Source: Kalymmatonema hyalinum WJT4-NPBG1 (lineage in GTDB: Bacteria > Cyanobacteriota > Cyanobacteriia > Cyanobacteriales > Nostocaceae). Taken from it: 38,745 bases of DNA. Below, one piece after another: positions 7,947 through 16,528 of this stretch (position 1 is the stretch's first letter; each line of letters starts with the position of its first letter). Under the pieces are notes generated by a model. That model made no database searches and was not told the origin of the DNA. It saw only the letters and a list, made by a program, of their open reading frames with translations. The DNA lies in the NCBI GenBank assembly GCA_019359075.1, contig JAHHIB010000085.1, forward strand, positions 1 to 38,745, written 5' to 3'. The position numbers and the translations under genes were made by a program.

Positions 7947-8000
7947 TTATAGCGTCTATCTTCCCTCTTCTTTCTTTACTCTTCTTTTTTCGTTTTTAAG

Positions 8001-8073
8001 TACCCCCAGGGGAATTCGAATCCCCGTTACCTCCGTGAAAGGGAGGTGTCCTAGGCCTCTAGACGATGGGGGC
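8001..8073 (-). tRNA. trnE: tRNA-Glu (anticodon UUC)
   Basis: A complete 73-nt cloverleaf is readable on the minus strand. The acceptor is GCCCCCA paired with TGGGGGT (first pair G-U), the anticodon stem is CCTCC/GGAGG with loop CTTTCAC (anticodon TTC), and the T arm is GGGGA-TTCGAAT-TCCCC. The discriminator base is A and CCA is not encoded. In cyanobacteria this tRNA serves both translation and the glutamyl-tRNA route to 5-aminolevulinate, hence chlorophyll, heme and bilins. Confidence 0.95.
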
Positions 8074-8291
8074 GCAAGGTTCACACTTATATAAATCTAC
8101 CGATTTTCGTCGCTGATGTCAACAGCTTCCAAAAAAAAATTCTGAGCTTGTTCAGAAATTGGGAGATTCCAACTGCCTGTAAGCAAAAATGCCTAAAAAT
8201 GAGGAGGGAAAACTGAGATTTGAGAGTTTAGAATGGCTCCATACTCCTCATTTGGGGTTTCTTTGCAAGGTAGCTTCGTCTTTTACTGACA

Positions 8292-8330
8292 GGCGATGCC
8301 GCTTGCGGCGCTGGGCTTTGCCCAATCGTC
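8292..8330. repeat. Double-hairpin palindromic repeat of the cyanobacterial GCGAT...ATCGC type
   Basis: Two small hairpins stand side by side, GCCGC-TT-GCGGC (8298-8309) and GGGC-TTT-GCCC (8313-8323), flanked by GCGAT on the left and ATCGT on the right. In other cyanobacterial genomes such units usually close with ATCGC; here the last base differs. It lies in the 420-nt gap before the antiporter; the rest of that gap is AT-rich with no recognised element. Confidence 0.6.
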
Positions 8331-8494
8331 ACTGCTGTTTCACAAAAAACAAAAAAATGCTGTAGTATATCAAACTAAGTATCAAAAAAAGCTCGACTTA
8401 GTAAAGGACAGTGGGTGTCATGTTGCACCCAGTAGAGTTAATATTTACTATCCTTTACAAAAGATTTTGAAATATATCACTCAAAATCTATCGC

Positions 8495-10414
8495 ATGGAA
8501 GCATCTTTTGAAATCACCCTGCAGATTGTGATTACTGTCTTTGCAGGCATTACCGCTCAAGTGCTGGCTGCATACCTTCGGGTACCCAGCATCGTGTTTT
8601 TGTTGATGTTTGGCATCCTGCTTGGCTCTGATGGCATTGGGGTCTTGCACCCCCATATGCTAGGCATTGGGCTGGAAGTTATCGTCGCTTTGGCGACAGC
8701 AATCATTTTGTTTGAAGGCGGGCTCAACCTGGATCTGCAAGAGTTAGGCAAAGTTTCGACGAGCCTGCAATTGCTCGTCACCCTGGGAACCATGGTCACG
8801 CTGCTTGGGGGCAGTATGGCGGCTCACTGGCTAGGTGAATTCCCTTGGCCTATTGCTTTTCTTTTCGCTTCCTTAGTTGTGGTGACAGGACCAACCGTTG
8901 TCAGTCCTCTACTCAAACAAATTAATGTGGATCGACAAGTCGCAACGCTTTTGGAAGGGGAAGGCGTTCTGATTGACCCAGTGGGAGCTATCCTCGCCGT
9001 CGTGGTGCTGAACACGATATTAAACAACCACACCGACTTTATCACGGCAATGAGCAGTCTCATACTGCGCCTTGGCATCGGTGGCGTGATTGGTGCAGCA
9101 GGTGCCTGGCTGATGTCCTTAATTAGCAAACGTGCCAATTTTCTATCGTTTGAGGTGAAAAACCTGGTCGTCTTAGCGGGGTTGTGGGGTTTATTTGCCT
9201 TATCGCAGATGGTTCGCAGTGAGTCGGGACTGATGGCAGTTGTCGTTGCAGGAGTCGTTTTTGGTGCTTCCTCGGTGCCGGAAGAACGATTGTTGCGGCG
9301 TTTCAAAGGTCAACTGACGATTCTCAGCATTTCGGTGCTATTCATTTTGCTAGCTGCTGACCTATCTATTGCCAGTGTATTTGCCTTGGGTTGGGGCGGC
9401 GTATTCACGGTCCTGGTATTGATGTTTGTCGTTCGCCCGATTAATATCGTTTTGTGTACCTGGAACAGTGATCTTAACTGGCGACAGAAATTATTTTTAA
9501 GCTGGGTTTCCCCAAGGGGAATCGTTTCTGCCTCGGTTGCTTCTTTATTTGCGATTTTACTAACGCAGCGCGGGGTCAACGGTGGAGAAGCGATCAAAGC
9601 CTTGGTATTTCTCACAATTATTATGACCGTGGTTTGCCAAGGGCTAACGGCTGGCTGGGTTGCCAACTGGTTGCAAATTACCTCAAAAGACGCCATTGGG
9701 GCGGTAATTGTGGGTTGTAATCCGTTGAGTTTATTGATTGCCCGATTGTTTCAAGAACGGGAAGAACCAGTGGTCATGATTGACACTGATCCGCAACGTT
9801 GTGAACAAGCCGAAGCGCAAAATCTCAGGGTGATAGCCAGCAGCGCCTTGGATACTGGTGTCTTGGAAGAAGCCGGACTTGCCTCAATGGGAACTTTTCT
9901 CGCAATGACGAGTAATGGTGAGGTCAATTTTGTCTTGGCACAACGTGCAAAAGAAGAGTTTAACCCGCCGCGTGTCCTAGCAGTTTTCCCGCGCGATCCA
10001 CAAGCAACCACCTCTACCAATGAAAATAAGGTTAACCAGGCTTTGATTCCAGACTTAGCAATAAAGACTTGGAATGAGTACATCAACGACGGACGGGTGA
10101 AGTTAGGGACAACTACGCTCAATGAATCTGATTTTGACCTTCAACAGGCGCATATGCAGGCATTGATTAAAGCTGGCGAGTTGATACCGCTCTTGGTAGA
10201 ACGAGACGAACATCTTCAGGTTATGCCCGCAGCCGAGGAGTGGGAAGTTGGCGATCGCATTATCTACCTATTACACGACCCCAGATCACACCTTTTAAAA
10301 CGCTTGTCGGGTGCAAGAGCATCAGTTCCCCTCTCTCTAGAAAAATTACCGGAGGTCGAAGAAATACCGTTGGCAATATCTCAACTTTCCACCAGCGATG
10401 CTCCCGCACCTTAA
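8495..10414 (+). CDS. CPA1-type Na+/H+ antiporter with TrkA-N-like C-terminal domain
   Basis: The protein has 639 aa. Residues 1-395 contain about 12 membrane helices of a CPA-type cation/proton exchanger. Signature stretches include FEGGLNLDLQELG, VVVTGPTVVSPLLKQ and LEGEGVLIDPVGAILAV, the last carrying the acidic D-P ion-binding region. Residues about 398-520 resemble a TrkA-N/RCK nucleotide-binding domain (AVIVGCNPLSLLIARLF, VVMIDTDPQRC), followed by a further soluble tail with RIIYLLHDP near the end. The glycine motif of the Rossmann loop is degenerate (VGCNPLS instead of GxGxxG), so nucleotide control may be changed. It should sit in the plasma or thylakoid membrane and exchange Na+ or K+ for H+. 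Start ATG 8495 fits the first helix, but no strong ribosome site precedes it. It is convergent with the cytochrome b-like gene, stops only 5 nt apart. Confidence 0.9.
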   Translation: MEASFEITLQIVITVFAGITAQVLAAYLRVPSIVFLLMFGILLGSDGIGVLHPHMLGIGLEVIVALATAIILFEGGLNLDLQELGKVSTSLQLLVTLGTMVTLLGGSMAAHWLGEFPWPIAFLFASLVVVTGPTVVSPLLKQINVDRQVATLLEGEGVLIDPVGAILAVVVLNTILNNHTDFITAMSSLILRLGIGGVIGAAGAWLMSLISKRANFLSFEVKNLVVLAGLWGLFALSQMVRSESGLMAVVVAGVVFGASSVPEERLLRRFKGQLTILSISVLFILLAADLSIASVFALGWGGVFTVLVLMFVVRPINIVLCTWNSDLNWRQKLFLSWVSPRGIVSASVASLFAILLTQRGVNGGEAIKALVFLTIIMTVVCQGLTAGWVANWLQITSKDAIGAVIVGCNPLSLLIARLFQEREEPVVMIDTDPQRCEQAEAQNLRVIASSALDTGVLEEAGLASMGTFLAMTSNGEVNFVLAQRAKEEFNPPRVLAVFPRDPQATTSTNENKVNQALIPDLAIKTWNEYINDGRVKLGTTTLNESDFDLQQAHMQALIKAGELIPLLVERDEHLQVMPAAEEWEVGDRIIYLLHDPRSHLLKRLSGARASVPLSLEKLPEVEEIPLAISQLSTSDAPAP

Positions 10415-10419
10415 ATTCG

Positions 10420-11070
10420 TTATCCTTCATTCAATTGTTGCTGTAGCTTACCAGTTTCCGGTATCGCTCCTTCTGCATACATTTTTTTGATTTGCTTTTC
10501 TTGCCACAGCACACTCAATAAATGCACCACAGCTAGAACTAAGGCAGCAACCGAGACGATATAACTGTGTATTGTGTAAAGGTGCTGGATAGTTACGGTG
10601 CTAATCGCTCCACCGCCAGTCAAGATGTCTCGCAACACAGAACCGATAAAAGGAATAGCTTCTATGGTTCCCAGTTCGATGCTAAAACGCCAAAACCCTT
10701 CTTGATCCCACGAGAGGATCATCGCTGTCCAACCCAAGCCAATGGCACTTAGGGTGAACAAAATTCCACTTATCCAAGCAGTCAGCCAACTCTTGCGAAA
10801 TTGTCTGCTGACAAACATGATTACAATTTGGATCAGGGCAATGGCAACAACTCCGTTACCAGCAATCTGGTGTGCTTTGTGGAACAACCAGCCGTATGGC
10901 ACTTCCGTATCAATCATTCTCAATGACTGGTAAGCTCTCCCTGCTGCTGCTTCGTAGTAAAAGGACAACAAAATTCCAGTAGTCGCACCAATTAACGTCA
11001 GGGTGATAATAACTACCGATAATATCGTCGTTATCCGCCGCAGAACCACATCTGACTGAGTGTTGTGCAT
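10420..11070 (-). CDS. Cytochrome b6-like (cytochrome b N-terminal domain) protein with an incomplete heme ligand set
   Basis: The protein has 216 aa, the size of PetB, with four membrane helices. It follows PetB along its length: FYYEAAAGRAYQSLRMI, VPYGWLFHKAHQIAGN, LSWDQEGFWRF, EAIPFIGSVLRDILTGGG and HSYIVSV. Of the four b-heme ligands expected from PetB spacing (H, +14 H; H, +15 H), H67, H168 and H183 are present, but the H67+14 position is Gln81. The cysteine that holds heme c_i in PetB is replaced by Ile (alignment by eye). It therefore probably binds only one normal b heme. The ATG has AAAGGAG 9 nt upstream. No Rieske protein, subunit IV or cytochrome f gene is adjacent, so it is not the b6f petB; its redox partner is unknown. 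Confidence 0.85.
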   Translation of the reverse strand: MHNTQSDVVLRRITTILSVVIITLTLIGATTGILLSFYYEAAAGRAYQSLRMIDTEVPYGWLFHKAHQIAGNGVVAIALIQIVIMFVSRQFRKSWLTAWISGILFTLSAIGLGWTAMILSWDQEGFWRFSIELGTIEAIPFIGSVLRDILTGGGAISTVTIQHLYTIHSYIVSVAALVLAVVHLLSVLWQEKQIKKMYAEGAIPETGKLQQQLNEG

Positions 11071-11181
11071 AACCGAGCGCTCCTTTTAACTCATTATTTA
11101 CTTTTATTACGAGTTTAACTAAGAATTATTAAGAATAGTTATTTTCTGAGGAGAACTTAAAATTCAGTAGTTAGCAATATT

Positions 11182-11874
11182 TTATACCAAATACTGCACC
11201 CAAGCTTGTAATGGTTCTGGTGAACCGTACCAGATTGGAGAACTTCTGGGCGAATGCTTGACTCCTTCAATAACAATATTGGACGCCCCCTCAAGATGAG
11301 CAGCTTCAATGGGTGTAATTCCATCACCCCAAGTGTTACCGTTTCCGCAGGTTAACTGATAGCTACTGTAAGCGAGCCAACTCCCCCGCCGCCTTTGCCC
11401 AAAGATAGTTTTTCCGGCAACACAAACGTAGCGAACATTTGTGTAAAATGCTCCAGGATAGTTTTGATTCACAAAATCCAAATTCCAGCGCGTCCAACGT
11501 TCTTGGCTGATATGAGGTGTACCCAAAGTGATCACAGTCGCAACCAGAGGGTGAGCTTGCCATACAGATGATGTGACTTCACCGCGTCCTGAATAAGGCT
11601 TTTCTCCCAGGTAGATGCGAGAAAGCCAACCTCCTGCTGAGTGACCAATCAAGTTAATTTGAGACGCATTGCATTGTACCAATATCTGCTTAACTGTATG
11701 ATCAAGTTGCCGCAAAATAGGCGTCACAGTTCCACCAAGAGTGGGTATCCAGTCACGCCGTCGTAGTGGTACCGTGACCGTAGGAAAACCCAACTGTTGC
11801 AAGGATTTTTCTAGTGGAAGGTAGGCGATGGCGCTTTCTAGATATCCAGGCAAAATAACTGTTGGTAATGGCAT
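11182..11874 (-). CDS. Alpha/beta-hydrolase, lipase/esterase-like
   Basis: The protein has 230 aa. It begins with an oxyanion-hole-like strand (PTVILPGYLESA), has the nucleophile elbow GHSAGG with Ser79, and plausible acid and base residues Asp184 (WGDGITPIEAAHL) and His207 (EGVKHSPRS). This layout matches PGAP1-like or triacylglycerol-lipase-like cyanobacterial hydrolases. There is no signal peptide, so it is probably cytosolic or membrane-associated. The substrate cannot be told from sequence; a lipid or ester is likely. Start ATG 11872-11874 has no clear ribosome site. It is separated by 111 nt from the cytochrome b-like gene on the same strand. Confidence 0.85.
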   Translation of the reverse strand: MPLPTVILPGYLESAIAYLPLEKSLQQLGFPTVTVPLRRRDWIPTLGGTVTPILRQLDHTVKQILVQCNASQINLIGHSAGGWLSRIYLGEKPYSGRGEVTSSVWQAHPLVATVITLGTPHISQERWTRWNLDFVNQNYPGAFYTNVRYVCVAGKTIFGQRRRGSWLAYSSYQLTCGNGNTWGDGITPIEAAHLEGASNIVIEGVKHSPRSSPIWYGSPEPLQAWVQYLV

Positions 11875-12585
11875 TTTTGATTTTGGATAAGGGTATTGTG
11901 AAATTTGTCATGATCTGCAGGATATGCCAGTATTGAGACAAAGCTCGCAACAAGCTGCACAGCTTTGGCAATGTTGAGTGATCACCAGACATAACAACAC
12001 TTCCATTTAGATAGAAGTCAAAGTGCAATTTATACCGGAAGATTCCTCGCTGCGCACGGCGGCATCGGTCTTGAGATTACCTTTGATAATCAGACAGTAA
12101 CTGCCAGTATGACCTGCAATTTATATAATCACAGAAGTAGAAACAGTGTTAGACTGGGCTGATGAGTGCGAAGTATGAAAGTCAGTTTAGAATATGAGTA
12201 AGTTTGGCAGTTGTTTCAGCGCGCGGAATGCCAGAAAAGAGTTAGATTGCGGAAGTAACCCTACCAGAGATGCTTGTCTAGTCAGACTTAAGCCATTGGC
12301 AGAACTTGAAATTATCTTTCGTTTCACTTTTGATTTTTGAAAGTTATCACAAGCTAAATAATAAAAAATGATGATTTTGGAAGCATAGCGATACTCAAGT
12401 GCAACTGTTTAGTAGAATACCCGTCATTGGTGAAAAATATAACAAGTCTAAAAATTGGTATTCTTCCTGTTTCCAATTCCTGAGAGGAAGCTATTATTTG
12501 TAGAGGGGCGCTTCCGTTCTACTATTTATCTCAAAGATAAAATGACTAGATAACTGCAACCGAGCCGAGTGAACGATAAACAGCT
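11875..12585. other. Gene-free region between divergent genes
   Basis: No frame here has a credible start and protein-like composition. The minus-strand frame at 11753-12028 mostly overlaps the hydrolase and was rejected. The stretch should hold the divergent promoters of the hydrolase and the TonB-like gene. I see no strong hairpin, tandem repeat or tRNA. Confidence 0.5.
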
Positions 12586-14457
12586 ATGTCCTACGTCTCC
12601 CTTCTGAAAAATATACCAGAATTCTTAAGCCAGCCTACTGGAATAGCAGCTATAGCATCTCTTGGGATTCACAGTGCGATCGCGTTCGTCCTGCCAATGG
12701 TGCCAATGGATTCCAAAGCCAAACAAGAACCATCATCAAAAAGCAGCGTTGGACTTGTTGAATTAAGTCAGGCTGAAAAAAGCCGTCTGCCACAACCTGG
12801 CACACCACAACTATCCTTACAACCCTTACAACCCCCAACACCGGTATTACCACAAGTTCCACCGATGAACTTGGCTAATCAATCAATTCCACCATTGCCG
12901 CCTATACCAGCATCACCAAGTTCTACCGATCTCATATTACCCCCGCTTCCGAAAACAAATAACGTAGGCATTGCTTCCTTGCCAAAAAGTCAGTCTTTGC
13001 CAATTCTTTCTAAGAGAGATTTGCAACCTGCTCCATCCTTAAGTACGAAAGTCAGACCGTTTACGCCTTATGTAGAAAAGGTAAAATTAGGGGAACCCAA
13101 GCCGCTGGAGTCTTCGAGAATTCCTTACAATGTGCCTCCAGTGCAAGCAGCTAACATACCTCAGGAACAGGAACTGGTTAACACCTATGCTCCTGTTTCT
13201 TCTGGACAGATGCCTGTTGCATCTTCGGCTGAGGGTGTCGCTCAACAAACCACTGAGGCTGGTACACAAACTACTGAGGCTGGGGGTGTTGCTCAGAATC
13301 AGCAGCTCGTAACGCCTGTTGTCCAACCTCCACAAGTTGGAGACAATAGCATAGCTTTAAGAGGGCAGAACTTACCCCAATTGCCGCAAGGTTCCAATTT
13401 CCAAGCACCTAAGTTGCCATCACTCGTGCCTCAGTCACCTTCACTTGTAACTGAGCAGTTGGCGTCAAAACCTAAGACTTTTGTGGAGCGTTTCACTGAA
13501 GCTAAAAACCAATATCCTAACCTAGAAACAAAACAACCCGTAGCTGCAATAGTTAATACTAAAGCGGCACAAGAAGGCAACGTTCAAGGTGATTTAGTTG
13601 TCAATGGTCAAGGTCAAGTTGAATCTATTAACTTCGAGAATAACTCGGTTCCATCTGACCTGAAAACAGAAGTTAGGGAATATTTCAGGGAATATTTCCA
13701 AAACAATCCTGCTCAGGCAAATGGCAAACCTAAGTTTTACCCATTTAACATTTCGTTCAAGTCTAATAGCAGCAACATTTCTAAAACTCCTGCACCAGAA
13801 CTGTCAACCTTATCTCGAGTCAATCAAACACAATCAATCACTAAAGCACAACAAAGCCTGATTCTACGTTTACGCTCAGGTGAGGGCAATTCTCAACCAT
13901 CCAAAGAACCACAAAAAATTAACCTAACTCAAGGTTCGCGTCCAGTTGAGGTCAATTCTCAACCATCCAAAGAACCACAAAAAGTTAACCTAACTCAAGG
14001 TTCGCGTCCGGTTGAGGTCAATTCTCAACCATCTAAAGAACCAGAAAAAGTCAACCTAAGTCGGCGTTTGCGTCCAGTGGAGGTCAATTCACTACCATCT
14101 CCACAAAAAGTCAACCTAACTCAGCCTTCTGCTTCATCGTCAGTCAATCAACAAGTATCGCAAAGCAATCAGACTGCGTCTGCGCTGCAACCTGATCGAG
14201 AACAACAAACATCACGCCAACAGGTGGTTGTCAGACAGACGACGTCTTCTTCACAAAACGATAAAGAACAACAAACATCACGCCAACAGGTGGTTGTCAG
14301 ACAAAGTACGTCCGAATCGCCAACTAAAGAAGAACAAACTTCTCAGCAGGAAGTCAGTAGCAATCAGCCTTCTGCTTCTGTTGAAACAAGTAAAAAATTA
14401 CTACAACAGTTACGTCAAATCAGAGACAAAAGACAGGGCAGCAATCAAGAAAAATAA
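12586..14457 (+). CDS. Proline- and glutamine-rich TonB-like envelope protein with internal repeats
   Basis: The protein has 623 aa. A single membrane helix lies at residues about 17-40 (IAAIASLGIHSAIAFVLPMV) behind a short cytosolic end, as in TonB. Residues about 50-300 are a Pro/Gln/Ser-rich stalk. Residues about 320-395 (GNVQGDLVVNGQGQVESINF then EVREYFREYFQNNP) resemble a TonB C-terminal domain. Residues about 433-513 hold three and a half copies of a 22-aa repeat (NSQPSKEPQKVNLTQGSRPV), and EQQTSRQQVVVRQ occurs twice further on, also 66 nt apart. It probably spans the periplasm and passes proton-motive-force energy to, or anchors, an outer-membrane partner. No ExbB/ExbD genes are nearby. 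The TonB assignment is moderate. Confidence 0.7.
   Translation: MSYVSLLKNIPEFLSQPTGIAAIASLGIHSAIAFVLPMVPMDSKAKQEPSSKSSVGLVELSQAEKSRLPQPGTPQLSLQPLQPPTPVLPQVPPMNLANQSIPPLPPIPASPSSTDLILPPLPKTNNVGIASLPKSQSLPILSKRDLQPAPSLSTKVRPFTPYVEKVKLGEPKPLESSRIPYNVPPVQAANIPQEQELVNTYAPVSSGQMPVASSAEGVAQQTTEAGTQTTEAGGVAQNQQLVTPVVQPPQVGDNSIALRGQNLPQLPQGSNFQAPKLPSLVPQSPSLVTEQLASKPKTFVERFTEAKNQYPNLETKQPVAAIVNTKAAQEGNVQGDLVVNGQGQVESINFENNSVPSDLKTEVREYFREYFQNNPAQANGKPKFYPFNISFKSNSSNISKTPAPELSTLSRVNQTQSITKAQQSLILRLRSGEGNSQPSKEPQKINLTQGSRPVEVNSQPSKEPQKVNLTQGSRPVEVNSQPSKEPEKVNLSRRLRPVEVNSLPSPQKVNLTQPSASSSVNQQVSQSNQTASALQPDREQQTSRQQVVVRQTTSSSQNDKEQQTSRQQVVVRQSTSESPTKEEQTSQQEVSSNQPSASVETSKKLLQQLRQIRDKRQGSNQEK
13882..14124 (+). 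repeat. 66-bp in-frame tandem repeat in the TonB-like gene
   Basis: Full copies are at 13882-13947, 13948-14013 and 14014-14079, with a shortened copy from 14080 to about 14124. Copies 1 and 2 are nearly identical and the third has drifted (LSRRLRPV). The high identity of the first two points to recent expansion. Confidence 0.9.
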
Positions 14458-14473
14458 AAAAACTTGGATGAGC

Positions 14474-14496
14474 AATTGGGGAGCATCCCAATTTTT
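14474..14496 (+). terminator. Terminator of the TonB-like gene
   Basis: A 7-bp stem AATTGGG/CCCAATT with a 6-nt loop runs directly into a TTTTT tract, 16 nt past the stop codon. Confidence 0.75.
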
Positions 14497-14787
14497 CAAA
14501 AATAGAATTGTCATTCTGTAAGCGCAAGCGCACACTACGTGTTGGCACAAGCCTCCTCCGGACTTACAAAGCAGCGTGCGCGTCAGCGCATACGGAACGT
14601 AGTGGACTGAAGAATCTCGAACTGCTGAATCTCACCAGATGGTTCATTCCGCTGTCGCTGCATTCAGCATGACAATAAATTTAAACATTTGGGATGATCC
14701 CAGCAATTGAGAATGTTTTTGTAGTACGTGCTTACTATCAAGGAATAGCTGAATCTAAAATTCTTTGACTTGCTTCCCAAGAAAAAA
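14497..14787. other. Intergenic region with degenerate repeat DNA
   Basis: Between the TonB-like gene and petJ. The part 14520-14620 contains GCGCAAGCGCAC, GCCTCCTCCGGACTTAC and GCGTGCGCGTCAGCGCA-like blocks typical of decayed cyanobacterial intergenic repeats. The rest is AT-rich with no gene. Confidence 0.4.
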
Positions 14788-14811
14788 AACCCTCTGGGGT
14801 TCCAGAGGGTT
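14788..14811 (-). terminator. Terminator of petJ (bidirectional form)
   Basis: A 10-bp stem AACCCTCTGG/CCAGAGGGTT with a 4-nt loop. On the minus strand it is followed by eight T residues; on the plus strand by TTCTTTTTC. It lies 23 nt past the petJ stop. Confidence 0.9.
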
Positions 14812-14834
14812 TTCTTTTTCTCTTGGCAAACTTT

Positions 14835-15188
14835 TTAGCTATCTTGCCAGTTTTGTTCCGCTTTCTGGAAAACGTAAGCAGCGACTTCTTGAATCTCCTG
14901 TTCGTTTAACTTACTCTTGTATGAGGGCATAGCATTTTTACCATTTTGCACCTGGTAGATAATCGCTTGAATCGAATCTGCATCATAATTCTCCAGGTAC
15001 TTTGATAAAGCTTCCTTTTTCAAAGTTTTTTCAGCAATCAGGATGTTACCACCACCTATGTGACAAGAAGCGCAGTTAGCGTTAAAGATTTTGGCACCAT
15101 TCGATACTTCGGCTGCAAATGCTAAATCAAGAAATGTAAATTGGAACAGGGCGATCGCCAAGAAAACGACAGATAAAACTATTCTCAA
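14835..15188 (-). CDS. petJ: Cytochrome c6 (cytochrome c553)
   Basis: The protein has 117 aa. A Sec-type signal peptide covers residues 1-25 (AFA-A cleavage). The mature protein is about 92 aa. The heme c site is C39-A-S-C42-H43 and the axial methionine is M87 (KNAMPSY). It carries electrons in the thylakoid lumen from cytochrome b6f to photosystem I or cytochrome oxidase, and replaces plastocyanin when copper is scarce. The start is an unusual TTG at 15186-15188, chosen because AAGGAG lies 7 nt upstream and no ATG or GTG fits the signal peptide. A strong terminator follows. It sits downstream of petE and psbV on the same strand but with 364 nt between petE and petJ, so it probably has its own promoter. 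No GAC-N5-GTC site was found upstream of it. Confidence 0.95.
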   Translation of the reverse strand: MRIVLSVVFLAIALFQFTFLDLAFAAEVSNGAKIFNANCASCHIGGGNILIAEKTLKKEALSKYLENYDADSIQAIIYQVQNGKNAMPSYKSKLNEQEIQEVAAYVFQKAEQNWQDS

Positions 15189-15552
15189 GGGGTTCTCCTT
15201 ACAACTAGCCTGCAGCCACTTAAAAAACCGTCTTCAGTAACTATTGTAAGACTGCTAGAAGCCCTAAAAGAACTACTTTTTTATACAGTTGCCATCCTAA
15301 ATGCTATTACCTTATGATCCTTCAAACTTCCTGTAGCTAACGCGACAATTTCTTTATTGAGATCCATATTTTCTCAAAATTAGCGGTGACGACTTTATCC
15401 TCCTGCGTTGCGACTAACATCTACACAAGAGGATAAAACTTCTCACCGCCAATGACTCCTTATATTCACTATCCTCAGATTCGAGGATGTGACATTGGAG
15501 CATATTTCGCGTGCTGAGCTTTTGGAAACCCAGCTTGTGTCAACCGATATCT
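15189..15552. other. petE-petJ intergenic region with two inverted repeats
   Basis: Two structures follow petE on the minus strand: a short hairpin ATCCTC/GAGGAT (15471-15488) and a longer imperfect inverted repeat whose arms are about 15384-15402 and 15430-15448 (GGTGACGACTTTATCCTC against GAGGATAAAACTTCTCACC). They may end the petE transcript. The part nearest petJ should carry its promoter. A 28-codon minus-strand frame around 15283-15366 has no support. Confidence 0.5.
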
Positions 15553-15981
15553 CTAGCTTTCAGTAGACTCAACAATGACTCGACCAATCATACCAGCACC
15601 ACGGTGAGGTTCGCAGTAGAAAGTGTATTCACCTGGAGCCACGTCTGCTGGGAAAGTGGTTGTGGTTTTTTGACCGGGACTCATCAGCAACTGCTTATGA
15701 GACAGAGATTTGGCTAGATCCGTGCTCTTTGCGGGGTTTTTAGCGCCATCAAACACAACATTGTGGGGAGGAACTTTGTTGTTCACCCATTCAATTGTGT
15801 CGCCTGGATGAATTGTCAACTTATTTGGTTGAAACGCCAGCGCTCCTTTATCACTACCCATTTTTACAGTATATGTCTCAGCCGCAGCACTGGGGCTGAA
15901 AACTGCAAAGCTGCTAACAACTAAAAAAATTGTTAACAATCCTAAACCAAAGCGCCGTAAACTTGACGCAACCAATTTCAT
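15553..15981 (-). CDS. petE: Plastocyanin
   Basis: The protein has 142 aa. The signal peptide is residues 1-34 (RRFGLGLLTIFLVVSSFAVF, AAA cleavage), giving a mature cupredoxin of about 108 aa. All four copper ligands are present: H73 (PPHNVVF), C123, H126 and M131 (YCEPHRGAGM). It carries electrons in the thylakoid lumen from cytochrome f to photosystem I. The ATG has TTAGGAG 6 nt upstream. A GAC-N5-GTC palindrome lies 66-76 nt upstream of the start and may be the binding site of the copper-responsive repressor. The neighbours petJ and psbV on the same strand make a compact lumenal electron-carrier cluster. Confidence 0.97.
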   Translation of the reverse strand: MKLVASSLRRFGLGLLTIFLVVSSFAVFSPSAAAETYTVKMGSDKGALAFQPNKLTIHPGDTIEWVNNKVPPHNVVFDGAKNPAKSTDLAKSLSHKQLLMSPGQKTTTTFPADVAPGEYTFYCEPHRGAGMIGRVIVESTES

Positions 15982-16046
15982 AGCGTTCTCCTAACAGCAG
16001 GTTTTATCTTCACTTATTCATTTTAAATAAAATTTAGCCTAAATAT

Positions 16047-16057
16047 GACAATATGTC
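16047..16057. promoter_or_regulatory. GAC-N5-GTC palindrome upstream of petE
   Basis: The sequence GACAATATGTC lies 66-76 nt upstream of the petE ATG. As I recall, PetR, the BlaI-type repressor of the Synechocystis plastocyanin/cytochrome c6 switch, binds a GAC-N5-GTC motif; the match here is exact but short and could be chance. Confidence 0.4.
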
Positions 16058-16528
16058 GTAGATGCAATTTTTTTTTCAACAATGGCGAGCCATAGTATAG
16101 TTAAAGTGAGTGTAAGCAATCACTACTTGACTCAGATACACAAAAATGTATACTGCTGAATAGAGAAAAAGAGAACCAGTAAGAAAATATATTTTTCTTC
16201 TTACTTAAGGAGTACTTAATGACTTTTCAAAAATCTTGAGTTCTGTAATTACGAGCCTTTGGCGCTGTTGTCAGAACAAAAGCAGCTAAGCTTTCCATAT
16301 GCTGTTGCAATAATAAACAAAGCAGCTATCTGAAAAAAAATAGAAATTTCTTCGCTTCTATCATACGTTATAAGTTGTCGCATCAAACCAACCCATGCAT
16401 TAAAATTATTTCCCGGATTAGCACCTTTGAGTGTTGTCAAAGACAGCGAAGAATGCCAAGGAAAAAATAGGTAATCTTAACCAGGAAGAAAGTAGTCACT
16501 AGTCTTTAGTGCCTATTTAAAAGCTCTA
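16058..16528. other. Region between petE and psbV without a supported gene
   Basis: AT-rich DNA. A 63-codon TTG-started minus-strand frame (16249-16440) with one possible membrane helix was considered and rejected for lack of a ribosome site. The left part presumably contains the petE promoter. Confidence 0.4.

Noticed and set aside
7876-8094. 72-codon plus-strand frame
   Set aside because: Overlaps the end of the SRPBCC gene, a direct repeat and the tRNA-Glu gene.
10420-11070. Calling this gene petB
   Set aside because: One heme ligand and the heme c_i cysteine are missing and there is no petD beside it.
16249-16440. 63-codon minus-strand frame with a possible membrane helix between petE and psbV
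   Set aside because: TTG start, no ribosome site and no recognised family; kept only as a remote possibility.
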